Part shown: positions 38,357 through 46,820 of the stretch, piece by piece
Layout: every line of letters begins with the position of its first letter
How positions within the stretch are numbered: position 1 is the first letter of the stretch
Assembly (NCBI RefSeq): GCF_000971215.1
Contig: NZ_BBMA01000004.1
Coordinates: forward strand, 1-64,000
Length of the DNA stretch: 64,000 nucleotides
Origin: Demequina silvatica
Lineage (GTDB): Bacteria > Actinomycetota > Actinomycetes > Actinomycetales > Demequinaceae
Direction of reading: 5' to 3'
The notes under the pieces: model-generated
What the model was told of the DNA's origin: nothing
The model's input: the letters and a program-made list of their open reading frames with translations, nothing else
Database searches by the model: none
Position numbers and translations under genes: made by a program

Positions 38357-39742
38357 TCAGTGGTGGAACGCGGATCCGGTGCGCTCGACGGGGATCGGGC
38401 CGTCGAGGCTGTCGAGGTACTCGACGCAGGCCCGGAAGTCCTCGAGGAAGTCGCGCGCGGCGGAGCGGCGGCCGCGCCTCACCACGATCCGCTGGACCGT
38501 GACGTCCTGCAGGTCCTCGGGCATCGGGTAGGCCGGCACCTGCCAGCCGCGGGCCCGCAGCCTGTCGGACAGGTGGTAGAGCGTCCAGTTGTCCGTGTGA
38601 CCCTCCTTGAGCCGCCACGCGAACACGGGGATGTCGCTGCCGTCGCTCACCAGCTCGAACGGGCCCATGCGCCCGATCTCGCCCGAGACGTAGAGCGCCA
38701 CGTCCCTGGTGTGCGAGTGGACCGCGCGGTAGCCCTCGAAACCGAGCCGGAGGAACAGGTAGTACTGGAGCAACACCTGCGCGCCGGGGCGCGAGAAGTT
38801 GAGCGCGAGGGTCGGCATGTCCCCGCCGAGGTAGCTGACGGAGAAGACCATGTCCTCGGGCAGGTGCTCCTCGGTGCGCCACACCACCCACCCGAGACCC
38901 GGGTACACCAGGCCGTACTTGTGCCCGGACGTGTTGATCGACACCACCCTGTCGACGCGGAAGTCCCACGAGATGTCGGGCTGGATGAACGGGGCGACCA
39001 TCGCCCCGGAGGCGCCGTCCACGTGGATCGGGACGTCGAGCCCGGTGTCCGCCTGGATGCGGTCGAGCGCGGCGGCGATCGCCTCGACCGGCTCGTACGC
39101 GCCCGTGTAGGTGACGCCCATGATCGCCACCACCCCGATGGTGTTCTCGTCGACGTACCCCTCGAGGTCGTGGCCGTCGAGCGTCGGGTGCGCGAGCGAC
39201 ACCGGCACCAGGCGCGCCTCGACGTCCCAGTAGTTGCAGAACTTCTCCCAGCACACCTGAACCGCGGCGCTCATGATGAGGTTGGGCCGGTCGGTGGGCT
39301 GCCCGGCGGCGCGGCGGCGGGCGCGCCACCGCCGCATGAGCGCGAGCCCCGCGAGCATCGCCGCCTCGGAGGACCCGATGGTCGACGTGCCGATGGTCCG
39401 CTCGGGGTCCGGCGCGTGCCACAGGTCGCCGAGGATGCGCCAGCACCGCGTCTCGATCTCCGCGGTCTTGGGGTACTCGTCCTTGTCGATCATGTTCTTG
39501 TCGAACGTCTGCGCGTACAGGCGGTTGGCGTGCTCGTCCATCCACGTGCCCACGAAGGTCGCGAGGTTGAGCCGCGCATTGCCGTCGAGCATCGCCTCGT
39601 CGTGCACGATCTGGTACGCGAGCTCGGGCGCCATGCTACCCGGCGGCAGCGTGAACCACGGCTCGGCGAAGTCGTCGTAGTCGTTGGTGAAGCCCGGGGG
39701 CGAGGTGACCTCGCCGTCGCGGCTGCCGGATGCGGTCGTCAT
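38357..39742 (-). CDS. gadB: Glutamate decarboxylase
   Basis: A 461-residue PLP enzyme that converts glutamate to GABA and CO2 and consumes a cytoplasmic proton, the core of glutamate-dependent acid resistance. FTLPPGSMAPELAYQIVHDEAMLDGNARLNLATFV is the typical GadA/GadB N-terminus, HVDGASGA contains the PLP-binding aspartate and SINTSGHKYG the Schiff-base lysine K275 (K276 in E. coli GadB). The C-terminus ends in a double histidine, as in the pH-gated E. coli enzyme. I see no glutamate/GABA antiporter gene nearby, so GABA export must be encoded elsewhere. A glutaminase that could feed it lies at 58.1 kb. Confidence 0.95.
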   Translation of the reverse strand: MTTASGSRDGEVTSPPGFTNDYDDFAEPWFTLPPGSMAPELAYQIVHDEAMLDGNARLNLATFVGTWMDEHANRLYAQTFDKNMIDKDEYPKTAEIETRCWRILGDLWHAPDPERTIGTSTIGSSEAAMLAGLALMRRWRARRRAAGQPTDRPNLIMSAAVQVCWEKFCNYWDVEARLVPVSLAHPTLDGHDLEGYVDENTIGVVAIMGVTYTGAYEPVEAIAAALDRIQADTGLDVPIHVDGASGAMVAPFIQPDISWDFRVDRVVSINTSGHKYGLVYPGLGWVVWRTEEHLPEDMVFSVSYLGGDMPTLALNFSRPGAQVLLQYYLFLRLGFEGYRAVHSHTRDVALYVSGEIGRMGPFELVSDGSDIPVFAWRLKEGHTDNWTLYHLSDRLRARGWQVPAYPMPEDLQDVTVQRIVVRRGRRSAARDFLEDFRACVEYLDSLDGPIPVERTGSAFHH

Positions 39743-39815
39743 GATGGCCCCCCTCGGCCTCGTGGCTGGGTTCCCCGACCACGCTAGCCCCGTGGCGCTC
39801 GGGCCGCAGGGCGGG

Positions 39816-39825
39816 GGACGATGCG
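39816..39825 (+). repeat. GGACGATGCG interspersed motif (intergenic)
   Basis: Exact copy in GCGGGG-core-CGGGCTGGGG context, within the 100-bp gap between gadB and the Pr6Pr gene. Confidence 0.88.
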
Positions 39826-39842
39826 CGGGCTGGGGGGGCGCG

Positions 39843-40481
39843 TCAGTCGCGCCGGGCGCGCGCGGGCACGCGGGCGGGCCAGAAGCTCGCGGGCCGCAGG
39901 ACGGCGAGGACCCGGAGCAGGCCGGACACCGCGAGGCCCACGGCGGCGATCGCGCCCATGGTCGCGAGGATCGCCGCGAGCCCGCGCGCGGGGTCGAGGA
40001 ACGGGTACGGCACCCAGCCGTCGAGGAACGCACGGAACAGCAGGTAGGACACCCACAGGGCGGGCAGCGCCAGCACGCTCCACAGCGTGCCGAGCGGGAG
40101 CCGGCGGCGGCCGCCGATCAGCACCCAGTCCGCGACCAGGATGAGCCCCGCGCCGCCGTGCAGGATCGCGTTGGCCCACGGGAAGTACGGGGTGGTGAAC
40201 GGCGCGAGCAGCAGCCAGTACACCGCGCCCACCACCACCAGGTAGGTCGCCGAGTTGACGCGCAGCACCGTCACCCAGCGCGGCTCGGGTCTGCCGACCC
40301 GCGCGGCGGCCAGCAGCGCGATGATGCCCGCGAGGTTGGCCAGCGGGGTGAAGTAGCCCGGCAGCTGGCCCCACGTGAACGTGCCGAACGTGAGGTCCGC
40401 CCAGGCCTGGAATCCCAGGGCGGACAGGATGATGGACGCGCCGATGAGGCGCAACGTCCGGATGGTGGCGTCTTTGCTCAC
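39843..40481 (-). CDS. Pr6Pr-family six-helix membrane protein
   Basis: A 212-residue integral membrane protein with about six helices. FTWGQLPGYFTPLANLAGIIALLAAA, VYWLLLAPFTTPYFPWANAILHGGAGLILVADWVLIGG and LFRAFLDGWVPYPFLDPARG carry the tryptophan/proline/aspartate pattern of the actinobacterial Pr6Pr (FAR-17a/AIG1-like) family. The function is unknown; lipid-esterase relatives exist in eukaryotes. The start is the GTG at 40481. It precedes gadB on the same strand with a 100-bp gap. Confidence 0.8.
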   Translation of the reverse strand: MSKDATIRTLRLIGASIILSALGFQAWADLTFGTFTWGQLPGYFTPLANLAGIIALLAAARVGRPEPRWVTVLRVNSATYLVVVGAVYWLLLAPFTTPYFPWANAILHGGAGLILVADWVLIGGRRRLPLGTLWSVLALPALWVSYLLFRAFLDGWVPYPFLDPARGLAAILATMGAIAAVGLAVSGLLRVLAVLRPASFWPARVPARARRD

Positions 40482-40491
40482 GCCACCGGAC

Positions 40492-40508
40492 GTTACCAAA
40501 TCTTTATC
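40492..40508 (+). promoter_or_regulatory. AT-rich box similar to the NlpC/P60 MtrA-type site
   Basis: GTTACCAAATCTTTATC matches the site at 37544-37560 (reverse strand) at 14 of 17 positions and lies just upstream of the divergent Pr6Pr gene and aminotransferase gene. The second GTTAC unit is degenerate (TTTAT). Confidence 0.35.
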
Positions 40509-40635
40509 CCGGCTTGAAGAACCTCCGCGCGTGTCTTCGCTCACACATGGCGCGACGGCGGATCCGGTTGCCGGGCCGCGCCGTCGCGGCGACGATGGTC
40601 GGGGGCCCGGCGCGGAGCCGGGCGAGGGGGTCGGC

Positions 40636-41811
40636 GTGGAGCTGTCGGAGCGCGCGCTCGCCGCGCGCGGCGAGATCGAGGCCGTGACGCGGTTCTTCGC
40701 GTCCGTGGGGGCACGGGCCGACGAGCCCGGCATCGCCGACCTCACGTTCGGCAACCCCCACGAGCCACCGCTGCCGGGGTTGGTCGACGCGATGCGGACC
40801 CATCTCGAGCCGCGGTCCGACCAATGGTTCGCGTACAAGACCAACGAGCTCGGCGCCGCCGAGGCGATCGCCACCGGGCTGCGGGACGACGTGGGGCTGG
40901 CGTGCGAGGCCGCCGACATCGCTCTCACGCAGGGCGCCTTCGGCGCGATCGCGTTGGCGCTCCATCTGGTCGCCGACGCGGGGGACCAGGCGATCATCCC
41001 CGTCCCTGGCTGGTTCTGCTACGCGCCCATGCTGCGCATGCACGGCATGGAGCCCGTGCCCGTCGCGCTCGACGGCGCCGACTTCGACCTCGACGTCGAC
41101 GCGATCGGCGCCGCGGTCACCGCGCGGACCAGGGTGGTGGTGGTGAACTCGCCGGCCAACCCGACCGGGCGCGTCTATCCGCGCGCCCAGCTCGAGCGGC
41201 TCGCGGCGGTGCTGGAGGAGCGCTCCGCCGCGATCGGCCGCCGCATCTGGATCCTGTCCGACGAGCCCTACCGCCGCATCCGCTTCGACGGCATCGGCTT
41301 CACCAGCCCCGCGGCCGTGTACCCGTGGACCCTGATCGACTACAGCTACGGCAAGGTCCTGCTCGCGCCCGGCCAGCGCCTCGGATACCTCGCGATCGGC
41401 CCCGGCGTCCCCGCCGCGGACCGTGAGGGGCTCCGCGAGGCGCTGGTGCCCTCGCAGCTCGCCGTCGGGTGGGGCTTCCCCGATGCGGTGATGCAGTACG
41501 CGGTGCCGGACCTCGAGCACGTGGGCATCGACGTGGACGAGCTCGCGCGCAGGCGCGACCGGCTGCGCGGGCCGCTCGTCGAGTCGGGCTTCCGCGTCGC
41601 GCGCACCGAGGGGACCTTCTACCTCTGGGCCGAGGCGCCGGACGGCGACGGCGACGCCCTCGCGGCACGGCTCGCGGAGCGCGACGTGCTGGTGATGCCG
41701 GGCAGCCTGTTCGACCGGCCCGGCTACTTCCGGCTCAGCCTCACCGCGACCATGGCGACCATCGAGCGCGCGCTGCCCGCCCTGCTCGCCGAGGCGCCGC
41801 CGCGCCCGTGA
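40636..41811 (+). CDS. PLP-dependent class I/II aminotransferase
   Basis: A 391-residue fold-type I aminotransferase. NSPANPTGRVYP holds the aspartate/asparagine block, SDEPYRRIRFDG the PLP pyridine-binding aspartate and tyrosine, and IDYSYGKVLLAPGQRLGY the Schiff-base lysine K240. The likely reaction is amino-group transfer between an aspartate- or aromatic-type amino acid and 2-oxoglutarate; the exact donor cannot be read. The start is the GTG at 40636, after a GCGAGGGGG stretch. The MetE-like gene follows on the same strand after 160 bp. Confidence 0.9.
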   Translation: MELSERALAARGEIEAVTRFFASVGARADEPGIADLTFGNPHEPPLPGLVDAMRTHLEPRSDQWFAYKTNELGAAEAIATGLRDDVGLACEAADIALTQGAFGAIALALHLVADAGDQAIIPVPGWFCYAPMLRMHGMEPVPVALDGADFDLDVDAIGAAVTARTRVVVVNSPANPTGRVYPRAQLERLAAVLEERSAAIGRRIWILSDEPYRRIRFDGIGFTSPAAVYPWTLIDYSYGKVLLAPGQRLGYLAIGPGVPAADREGLREALVPSQLAVGWGFPDAVMQYAVPDLEHVGIDVDELARRRDRLRGPLVESGFRVARTEGTFYLWAEAPDGDGDALAARLAERDVLVMPGSLFDRPGYFRLSLTATMATIERALPALLAEAPPRP

Positions 41812-41971
41812 CGGGAGCGTCGCCCCGGTTTGCCGCCCGTCGCTGGGACCGGGCACAATGGCCGCGCCGCCGCGCATCAAACGAGGCCTCGGATCCACCA
41901 CGGGTGGGCATTGCCGGCGGGCCGTCCCTGCACACCACGCGGGTCGCACGCCCGCGCACAGAGGAGCCTCG

Positions 41972-43189
41972 ATGTCAGACCTGACCATCCAGACCACCAC
42001 CGCGGGTTCGCTGCCGCGATCGCCCGAGCTCGTGGAGGCCACCAAGGCCCTCGAGGTCGCCGAGGACGGCTTCACGCTGGTCCAGACGCCCGAGTACCGC
42101 GAGCGCGCCGCGCAGGCGGTCTCGGACCTGGTCAAGAAGCAGGTCGACGCGGGCATCACCATCGTCGGCGACGGCGAGTACGGCAAGGCCATGACCGCGG
42201 CCCACGACTTCGGCGCCTGGTGGTCGTACTCGTTCCAGCGCACCGCCGGACTCGCGCTGCCCTCGCAGGACACCCCGCCGCCCGCGCCCGTCCGCTCGAC
42301 CCCCGGCAACATCCGGCTCACCTCGATGACGGACCGCCGCGACTGGGTCCGCTTCGCCGAGGCGTACTTCGACCCGACCTCCGGCGTGCTCTTCGGCGAC
42401 CCGCCGTTCTGGCCCGAGGCCGTCGGCCCGCTGTCCTACCGCGGTCAGGACGCGATCGCGTCCGACATCGCGAGCCTCCGTGCGGGCCTCGACGCCCACG
42501 GCCTCACCGACGGCTTCATCACGTCGCTCGCGCCCGGCTCGGCGGCACGGATCGGCAACTCCTTCTTCCCGACCGAGGAGGAGCACATCTGGGCATGGGC
42601 CGACGTCATGCGCGAGGAGTACAAGGCGATCACCGACGCGGGCCTCACGGTGCAGCTCGACGACCCGTCGCTCGCGGAGTCCTGGGACCAGATCAACCCC
42701 GAGCCGTCCGTGGCCGACTACCGCGCGTTCCTGCGCACCCGCATCGACGCGATCAACCACGCGATCGAGGGGCTCCCGCGCGAGCAGGTCCGCATCCACC
42801 TGTGCTGGGGCTCCTGGCACGGCCCGCACACCACGGACCTCGAGCTGCGCCACATCGTCGACCTGGTCGCGGAGATCAACGCCGGCGTCATCTCCTTCGA
42901 GGCGGGCAACGTCCGCCACGAGCACGAGTGGAAGGTCTGGCGCGACGTCGAGCTGCCCGAGCACACCGTGCTGCTGCCCGGCGTGGTGAGCCACGCCACC
43001 AACGTGGTCGAGCACCCGGACCTGGTCGCCGACCGGATCGTGCGCTTCGCGGAGATCGTGGGCCCCGAGCGCGTGATCGCCTCGACCGACTGCGGCCTGG
43101 GCGGCCGCATCCACCCGCAGATCGCCTGGGCGAAGCTCGAGTCGCTCGGCGAGGGCGCCCGCCGCGCCGCCGCGCTGCTCGACGGCTGA
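41972..43189 (+). CDS. MetE C-terminal-like methyltransferase
   Basis: A 405-residue protein corresponding to only the catalytic C-terminal barrel of cobalamin-independent methionine synthase. The zinc ligands expected for homocysteine activation are all present: H276 and C278 (IHLCWGSWHG), E310 (ISFEAGNVRHEHEW) and C374 (STDCGLGG). The N-terminal folate-channelling half of MetE is missing, so the methyl donor may be a protein or small molecule other than methyltetrahydrofolate-polyglutamate. Relatives are often annotated as 5-methyltetrahydropteroyltriglutamate-homocysteine methyltransferase. GAGGAG precedes the ATG. A strong hairpin follows. Confidence 0.87.
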   Translation: MSDLTIQTTTAGSLPRSPELVEATKALEVAEDGFTLVQTPEYRERAAQAVSDLVKKQVDAGITIVGDGEYGKAMTAAHDFGAWWSYSFQRTAGLALPSQDTPPPAPVRSTPGNIRLTSMTDRRDWVRFAEAYFDPTSGVLFGDPPFWPEAVGPLSYRGQDAIASDIASLRAGLDAHGLTDGFITSLAPGSAARIGNSFFPTEEEHIWAWADVMREEYKAITDAGLTVQLDDPSLAESWDQINPEPSVADYRAFLRTRIDAINHAIEGLPREQVRIHLCWGSWHGPHTTDLELRHIVDLVAEINAGVISFEAGNVRHEHEWKVWRDVELPEHTVLLPGVVSHATNVVEHPDLVADRIVRFAEIVGPERVIASTDCGLGGRIHPQIAWAKLESLGEGARRAAALLDG

Positions 43190-43196
43190 CCCGTTC

Positions 43197-43237
43197 CCGC
43201 GGCCCCGCGTCCTCCCTGGTGAGGCGCGGGGTCGCGG
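43197..43237. terminator. Bidirectional terminator hairpin
   Basis: Arms 43197-43209 and 43225-43237 pair over 13 bp (one G-U if transcribed) with a 15-nt loop, in the 94-bp gap between the convergent MetE-like and PLP-decarboxylase genes. There is no U tract. Confidence 0.65.
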
Positions 43238-43256
43238 CGTCTCCGGGCTTCCCCGG

Positions 43257-43266
43257 GGACGATGCG
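43257..43266 (+). repeat. GGACGATGCG interspersed motif (intergenic)
   Basis: Exact copy preceded by CTTCCCCGG and followed by CCGGCCGGCT, matching the extended consensus, between the terminator hairpin and the end of the PLP-decarboxylase gene. Confidence 0.88.
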
Positions 43267-43283
43267 CCGGCCGGCTTCGCGGG

Positions 43284-44684
43284 TCAGGCGAGCGTGTCGA
43301 GGACCTCGCACAGCAGCGCGAAGGTGGTGAGCGGGTTGACGATCGCGAAGCGCAGCACCGGCTCGCCGTGGTGCGAGCTGGGCACCACGAACGCCCGCTG
43401 GTCCGCGAGGAGGCCCGCGCACCACGCGTCGTAGTCGGCCCGCGTCCATCCGTCCTTGCGGAACACCACCACCGAGAGCTGCGGCCGCCGCACCAGCGAC
43501 AGCCCGTCGCGGCGCGCGATCTCGTCGGCGACGCGGGACGCGAGCGTGATCCCGTGCTCGATCGCGGACCGGTACTCGTCCGTGCCGTACGTCGCGAGCG
43601 AGAACCACAGCGGCAGCCCGCGCGCGCGGCGGGTGAGTTGGACGGACAGGTCCGAGGGGTTGGTCTCGGGGGCCTCGGTCAGCGTGTCGAGGTAGGAGGC
43701 GTGCTGCGTGTGCGCGCGGCGGGCGACCTCCGGCTCCCGGTAGATGAGCGCGCACGCGTCGAACGGCGCGAACAGCCACTTGTGCGGGTCGACGATCAAC
43801 GAGTCGGCGTGCTCCACGCCCGCGTACGCGGCGCGCATCCGCGGCACCAGCATCCCGGCGAGGCCGTAGGCGCCGTCGACGTGCAGCCACACGCCGTGGC
43901 GGCGCGTCACCTCCGCGATGCCCGCGATGTCGTCGACGATCCCGAAGTTGGTGGTGCCCGCGGTGGCGACCACGGCGAACACCGCGTCCCCGTGCTCGGC
44001 GATGGCCTCGGCCACCGCATGGCCGTGGAGCCGCCCGTCGGCGTCGGGCAGGATCCCCACCACGTCGATGTCCATGACCGCGGCCGCGGACTCGACGGAG
44101 GAGTGCGACTCGCCGCTGCACACCACGGCCCAGCGCGCGGGGTCGGGCCGGCCGGCCTCGCGGTTGCGCCGGCGCGCGGCGTCCCGCGCCGCGACCAGCG
44201 CGGAGAGGTTGCCGATGGTGCCGCCCTGGACGAACACGCCGCCGGCGGACTCCGGCAGCCCGAACTCGCTCGCGAGCCACGCGAGCACCTCGTTCTCCGC
44301 ATGCACCGCACCGGCGCCCTCGAGCGACGATCCGGCGTAGATGGACGAGGCGGAGACCACCAGGTCGAACGCGGAGGCCGCCTTGCTCGGCGCGGACGGG
44401 ATGAACGCGAGGTAGCCCGGGTGGTCGGTGGACAGGCACGTGGGGGCGAGCACGTCGCCGAAGAGCGCGAGCGCGCGCGTCGCGCCGATCCCCTCGGCCG
44501 TGATCGACGCGGGGGCCTGCGCGGCCAGCTCGGCGGGCGTCGCGGGCACGTCGAGAGGGATGTCCTCCCACAGGACGCGGCGCCGCGAGTAGTCGAGCAC
44601 CGCCTCGACGATCGCGTGGCTCTCGGGGGAGACGGCGTGCATCCGCTGCGGGTGGATGTCCTCGGGGCCGGGGTTGGGGATCAC
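43284..44684 (-). CDS. PLP-dependent amino acid decarboxylase (group II)
   Basis: A 466-residue enzyme of the aromatic-L-amino-acid / glutamate decarboxylase superfamily. The PLP-binding aspartate is D270 (WLHVDGAYGLAGML) and the Schiff-base lysine K302 (LIVDPHKWLFAPFD). STDHPGYLAFIP and AENEVLAWLASEFGLPESAGGVFVQGGTIGNLSAL are family-typical. The substrate could be an aromatic amino acid, histidine or another; it is distinct from GadB. The GTG at 44684 has TAGTCT 6 nt upstream, so the mRNA is probably leaderless. Its proton-consuming reaction fits the acid-resistance theme. Confidence 0.88.
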   Translation of the reverse strand: MIPNPGPEDIHPQRMHAVSPESHAIVEAVLDYSRRRVLWEDIPLDVPATPAELAAQAPASITAEGIGATRALALFGDVLAPTCLSTDHPGYLAFIPSAPSKAASAFDLVVSASSIYAGSSLEGAGAVHAENEVLAWLASEFGLPESAGGVFVQGGTIGNLSALVAARDAARRRNREAGRPDPARWAVVCSGESHSSVESAAAVMDIDVVGILPDADGRLHGHAVAEAIAEHGDAVFAVVATAGTTNFGIVDDIAGIAEVTRRHGVWLHVDGAYGLAGMLVPRMRAAYAGVEHADSLIVDPHKWLFAPFDACALIYREPEVARRAHTQHASYLDTLTEAPETNPSDLSVQLTRRARGLPLWFSLATYGTDEYRSAIEHGITLASRVADEIARRDGLSLVRRPQLSVVVFRKDGWTRADYDAWCAGLLADQRAFVVPSSHHGEPVLRFAIVNPLTTFALLCEVLDTLA

Positions 44685-44690
44685 CGGGAC

Positions 44691-44696
44691 AGACTA
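44691..44696 (-). promoter_or_regulatory. -10 box TAGTCT of a leaderless decarboxylase transcript
   Basis: TAGTCT ends 6 nt before the GTG at 44684 on the minus strand, without a Shine-Dalgarno sequence. Confidence 0.5.
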
Positions 44697-44723
44697 TGGG
44701 CGCAGCCGCGCACGAGTCGCGTG

Positions 44724-45839
44724 TCACACGTGCGTCTGAGCGATGCTTCCCTGCGTCGTTGAAGCCGTTGCGCAAGAAACCTGCGTCGCGTCGCCCGGCC
44801 GTGACGCCTTTCCGCCTCCTCGGTGCCCGAACACCGCGGCGCGCTGCACCCCGAAGGACAGCAGCCACAGACCGAGGTCCGTGCTCACCTTCGCTGCCAG
44901 AAGCGGCAGCCCGAGCGTGGTGAGCAGCAGCAGCGACACGTAGCTCGCGGCCAGGAGCGCGACCGCGAGCGCGAGGTAGCGCCGGGCCTGCGGCAGCGCA
45001 GGCCCCCGTGCGCGGAAGACCAGGCGCCGGTTGAGCGTGAAGTTCGCGCCGGCGCTCAGCACCCGCGCACCCAGCACGGCGGCGACCAGCGATCCCGTCC
45101 ACGCCTCCAGGCCGAGCAGCGCCGCGGTGTCGATCCCGAACGCGACCAGCGAGGACGCCGCGAACAGCGCCAGCGGGGCGAGCACCCGCGCCGAGTCCGC
45201 GAGCGGCCGGAAGTGCGAGGAGCGGTTCGAGTCCAGGTAGACGGTGTCGATGCGCGTCTCCATCAGCGGGATCCCGCGCCGTGTCGCGTCGAGCAGTAGC
45301 GCCAGCTCGTACGCGAAGCGTTCGCCGGGCACCGCGAGCGCCCAGGGCAGGAGGCCGCTCGGGTAGCCGCGCAGGCCGGTCTGCGTGTCGGAGATGCGCC
45401 GGCCGGTCACGGCGGCGAGCAGCGCCGTGGTCGCACGGTTGCCCAGGCGCGACCGCCACGGGACGTCGCCGGTGAACGCCCGGACGCCCAGCACCACCGC
45501 ATCGTCCATCCCCGCCTCGGCGCGCGCGTCGAGGACCTCCGCCACCCGTGCGACGTCGGCGGGGGTGTGCTGGCCGTCGCTGTCCGCGCAGACCACGCCG
45601 CCGCCGGGGGCGTGGACGGTCAGCCACGCGAAGCCGGTCCGCAGCGCGGCGGCCTTGCCGCGGTTGACGGGGTGGCGCAGCACCGCCGCGCCCAGCGCGG
45701 ACGCCTCGGCGAACAGCCCCTCGTAGGCGGCACCGGAGCCGTCGTCGACCACCAGCACGCGGTGCCGGGTCTCGCGCAGCGCCGCGACCAGCGCGACCAT
45801 GCGTGCGTCGGGTTCGTAGGCGGGGACCAGGATCCACAT
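44724..45839 (-). CDS. Glycosyltransferase family 2 fused to GtrA
   Basis: A 371-residue two-domain protein. Residues 1-215 are a GT-A glycosyltransferase of family 2 (ILVPAYEPDARM, LVVDDGSG, ADSDGQHTP with the metal-binding DxD-like motif, ISDTQTGLRGYP) of the polyprenyl-phosphate glycosyltransferase type. Residues 220-345 are a GtrA-like four-helix membrane domain (ALFAASSLVAFGIDTAALLGLEAW ... GARVLSAGANFTLNRRLVFR) that flips or presents the lipid-linked sugar. The polar tail is unrelated. The start lies 1 bp after the stop of the phosphodiester glycosidase gene, so the two are one operon acting at the cell surface. Confidence 0.9.
   Translation of the reverse strand: MWILVPAYEPDARMVALVAALRETRHRVLVVDDGSGAAYEGLFAEASALGAAVLRHPVNRGKAAALRTGFAWLTVHAPGGGVVCADSDGQHTPADVARVAEVLDARAEAGMDDAVVLGVRAFTGDVPWRSRLGNRATTALLAAVTGRRISDTQTGLRGYPSGLLPWALAVPGERFAYELALLLDATRRGIPLMETRIDTVYLDSNRSSHFRPLADSARVLAPLALFAASSLVAFGIDTAALLGLEAWTGSLVAAVLGARVLSAGANFTLNRRLVFRARGPALPQARRYLALAVALLAASYVSLLLLTTLGLPLLAAKVSTDLGLWLLSFGVQRAAVFGHRGGGKASRPGDATQVSCATASTTQGSIAQTHV
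45498..45507 (-). repeat. GGACGATGCG interspersed motif (in coding DNA)
   Basis: Exact copy on the coding strand of the GT2-GtrA gene, followed by GTGGTGCTGG; encodes DDA in AGMDDAVVLG. Confidence 0.75.
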
Positions 45840-45840
45840 G

Positions 45841-46755
45841 TCAGCCCACCCACAGGATGTCCGAGGTGCCGCGCTCCTCGCCGCTGCCGCCGGGCACGTT
45901 CACCACGGCGCCGTCGCTCACCATGGTCGACGAGCCGCCGCCGTCGAGGTTGTACGCCTCCGTCGCGCCCAGGTCGATCATGATCTGCGCGAGCTCGTCG
46001 AGCGTGACGCCCGCGCTCTCGCTCGACCGCCCGTCCACCACCACGAGCACGTAGTGATTCGCGTCGATCATCCCGATCGCGGTGCGCGGCTGGTCGCCCT
46101 GGATGGAGTGGTTGCCCACGTTCGTGTCGACCTCGACCTGGTCGATCCCGTCGACGATCGCGCCGTCGTCCACCAGCGCCGGCCCGAAGGAGAGGGTCTG
46201 CCAGGCGCCGGCGTCGAGCAGCTCCTGGGCGCTGGTGGTGGTCTCGTCGTAGACCTCCATGGTGCCGTCCGCGTAGATGACGGCGCCGGTGCGCGCGGGC
46301 TCGTCGCGATAGTTGACGCCGTTGCGGATCTCGATGCCGGTGGTGCGGAAGCCGTAGTAGTCGCCGTTGACCGCGAGCGCGGCGCCCACCTGCGCGGCGA
46401 TGTCGGACGGGTCGGCCGTGATGTTCTCGCCGAACGCGTCCTCCGCGAACGCGGACCTCAGCTGCGTGATGTCGCTCAGGACCACGTCCGCCACGTAGTA
46501 GGTCGCCTGGTCGGAGCCCGTGCCGTAGGTCGACTCGGTGAGCGTGATCTGCGGCGCATCCGCGGCGGCGTCCTCCGTCGCGGTGCCCGCGACCTCGGCC
46601 TCGAGGGCGGAGGCGTTCGCGACCTCCACGTGGTCGATCACGTAGCGGTCGAGGGCCCACGCGGCGATGGCCGACAGCACCAGCAGCAGCGTGGCGAGAG
46701 CGGCGACGATGCGCCGGCGGAGGCGGCGGGGACGGGCGGGGGCGTCGGTGGTCAT
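45841..46755 (-). CDS. Membrane-anchored phosphodiester glycosidase (NAGPA domain)
   Basis: A 304-residue protein with an N-terminal membrane anchor or signal (IVAALATLLLVLSAIAAWAL). The rest is the NAGPA-type phosphodiester glycosidase domain that splits sugar-1-phosphodiesters, as in uncovering of mannose-phosphate and in turnover of teichoic-acid-like polymers: GAALAVNGDYYGFRTTGIEIRNG, PRTAIGMIDANHYVLVVVDGR and the signature AYNLDGGGSSTMV. An acidic spacer follows the anchor. It is upstream of the GT2-GtrA gene, and their pairing suggests modification of a surface glycopolymer. Confidence 0.88.
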   Translation of the reverse strand: MTTDAPARPRRLRRRIVAALATLLLVLSAIAAWALDRYVIDHVEVANASALEAEVAGTATEDAAADAPQITLTESTYGTGSDQATYYVADVVLSDITQLRSAFAEDAFGENITADPSDIAAQVGAALAVNGDYYGFRTTGIEIRNGVNYRDEPARTGAVIYADGTMEVYDETTTSAQELLDAGAWQTLSFGPALVDDGAIVDGIDQVEVDTNVGNHSIQGDQPRTAIGMIDANHYVLVVVDGRSSESAGVTLDELAQIMIDLGATEAYNLDGGGSSTMVSDGAVVNVPGGSGEERGTSDILWVG

Positions 46756-46820
46756 GCGGCGAAACTACGGAGCGCTCCTGGCCGTTCCCCCACGAGCGTC
46801 CTGGGGGTTCGCTCGGAGAG

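Noticed and set aside
42718-45837. 1039-codon open frame on the minus strand
   Set aside because: It is an alternate frame of the PLP decarboxylase and GT2-GtrA genes with Arg/Ala/Gly-rich translation.
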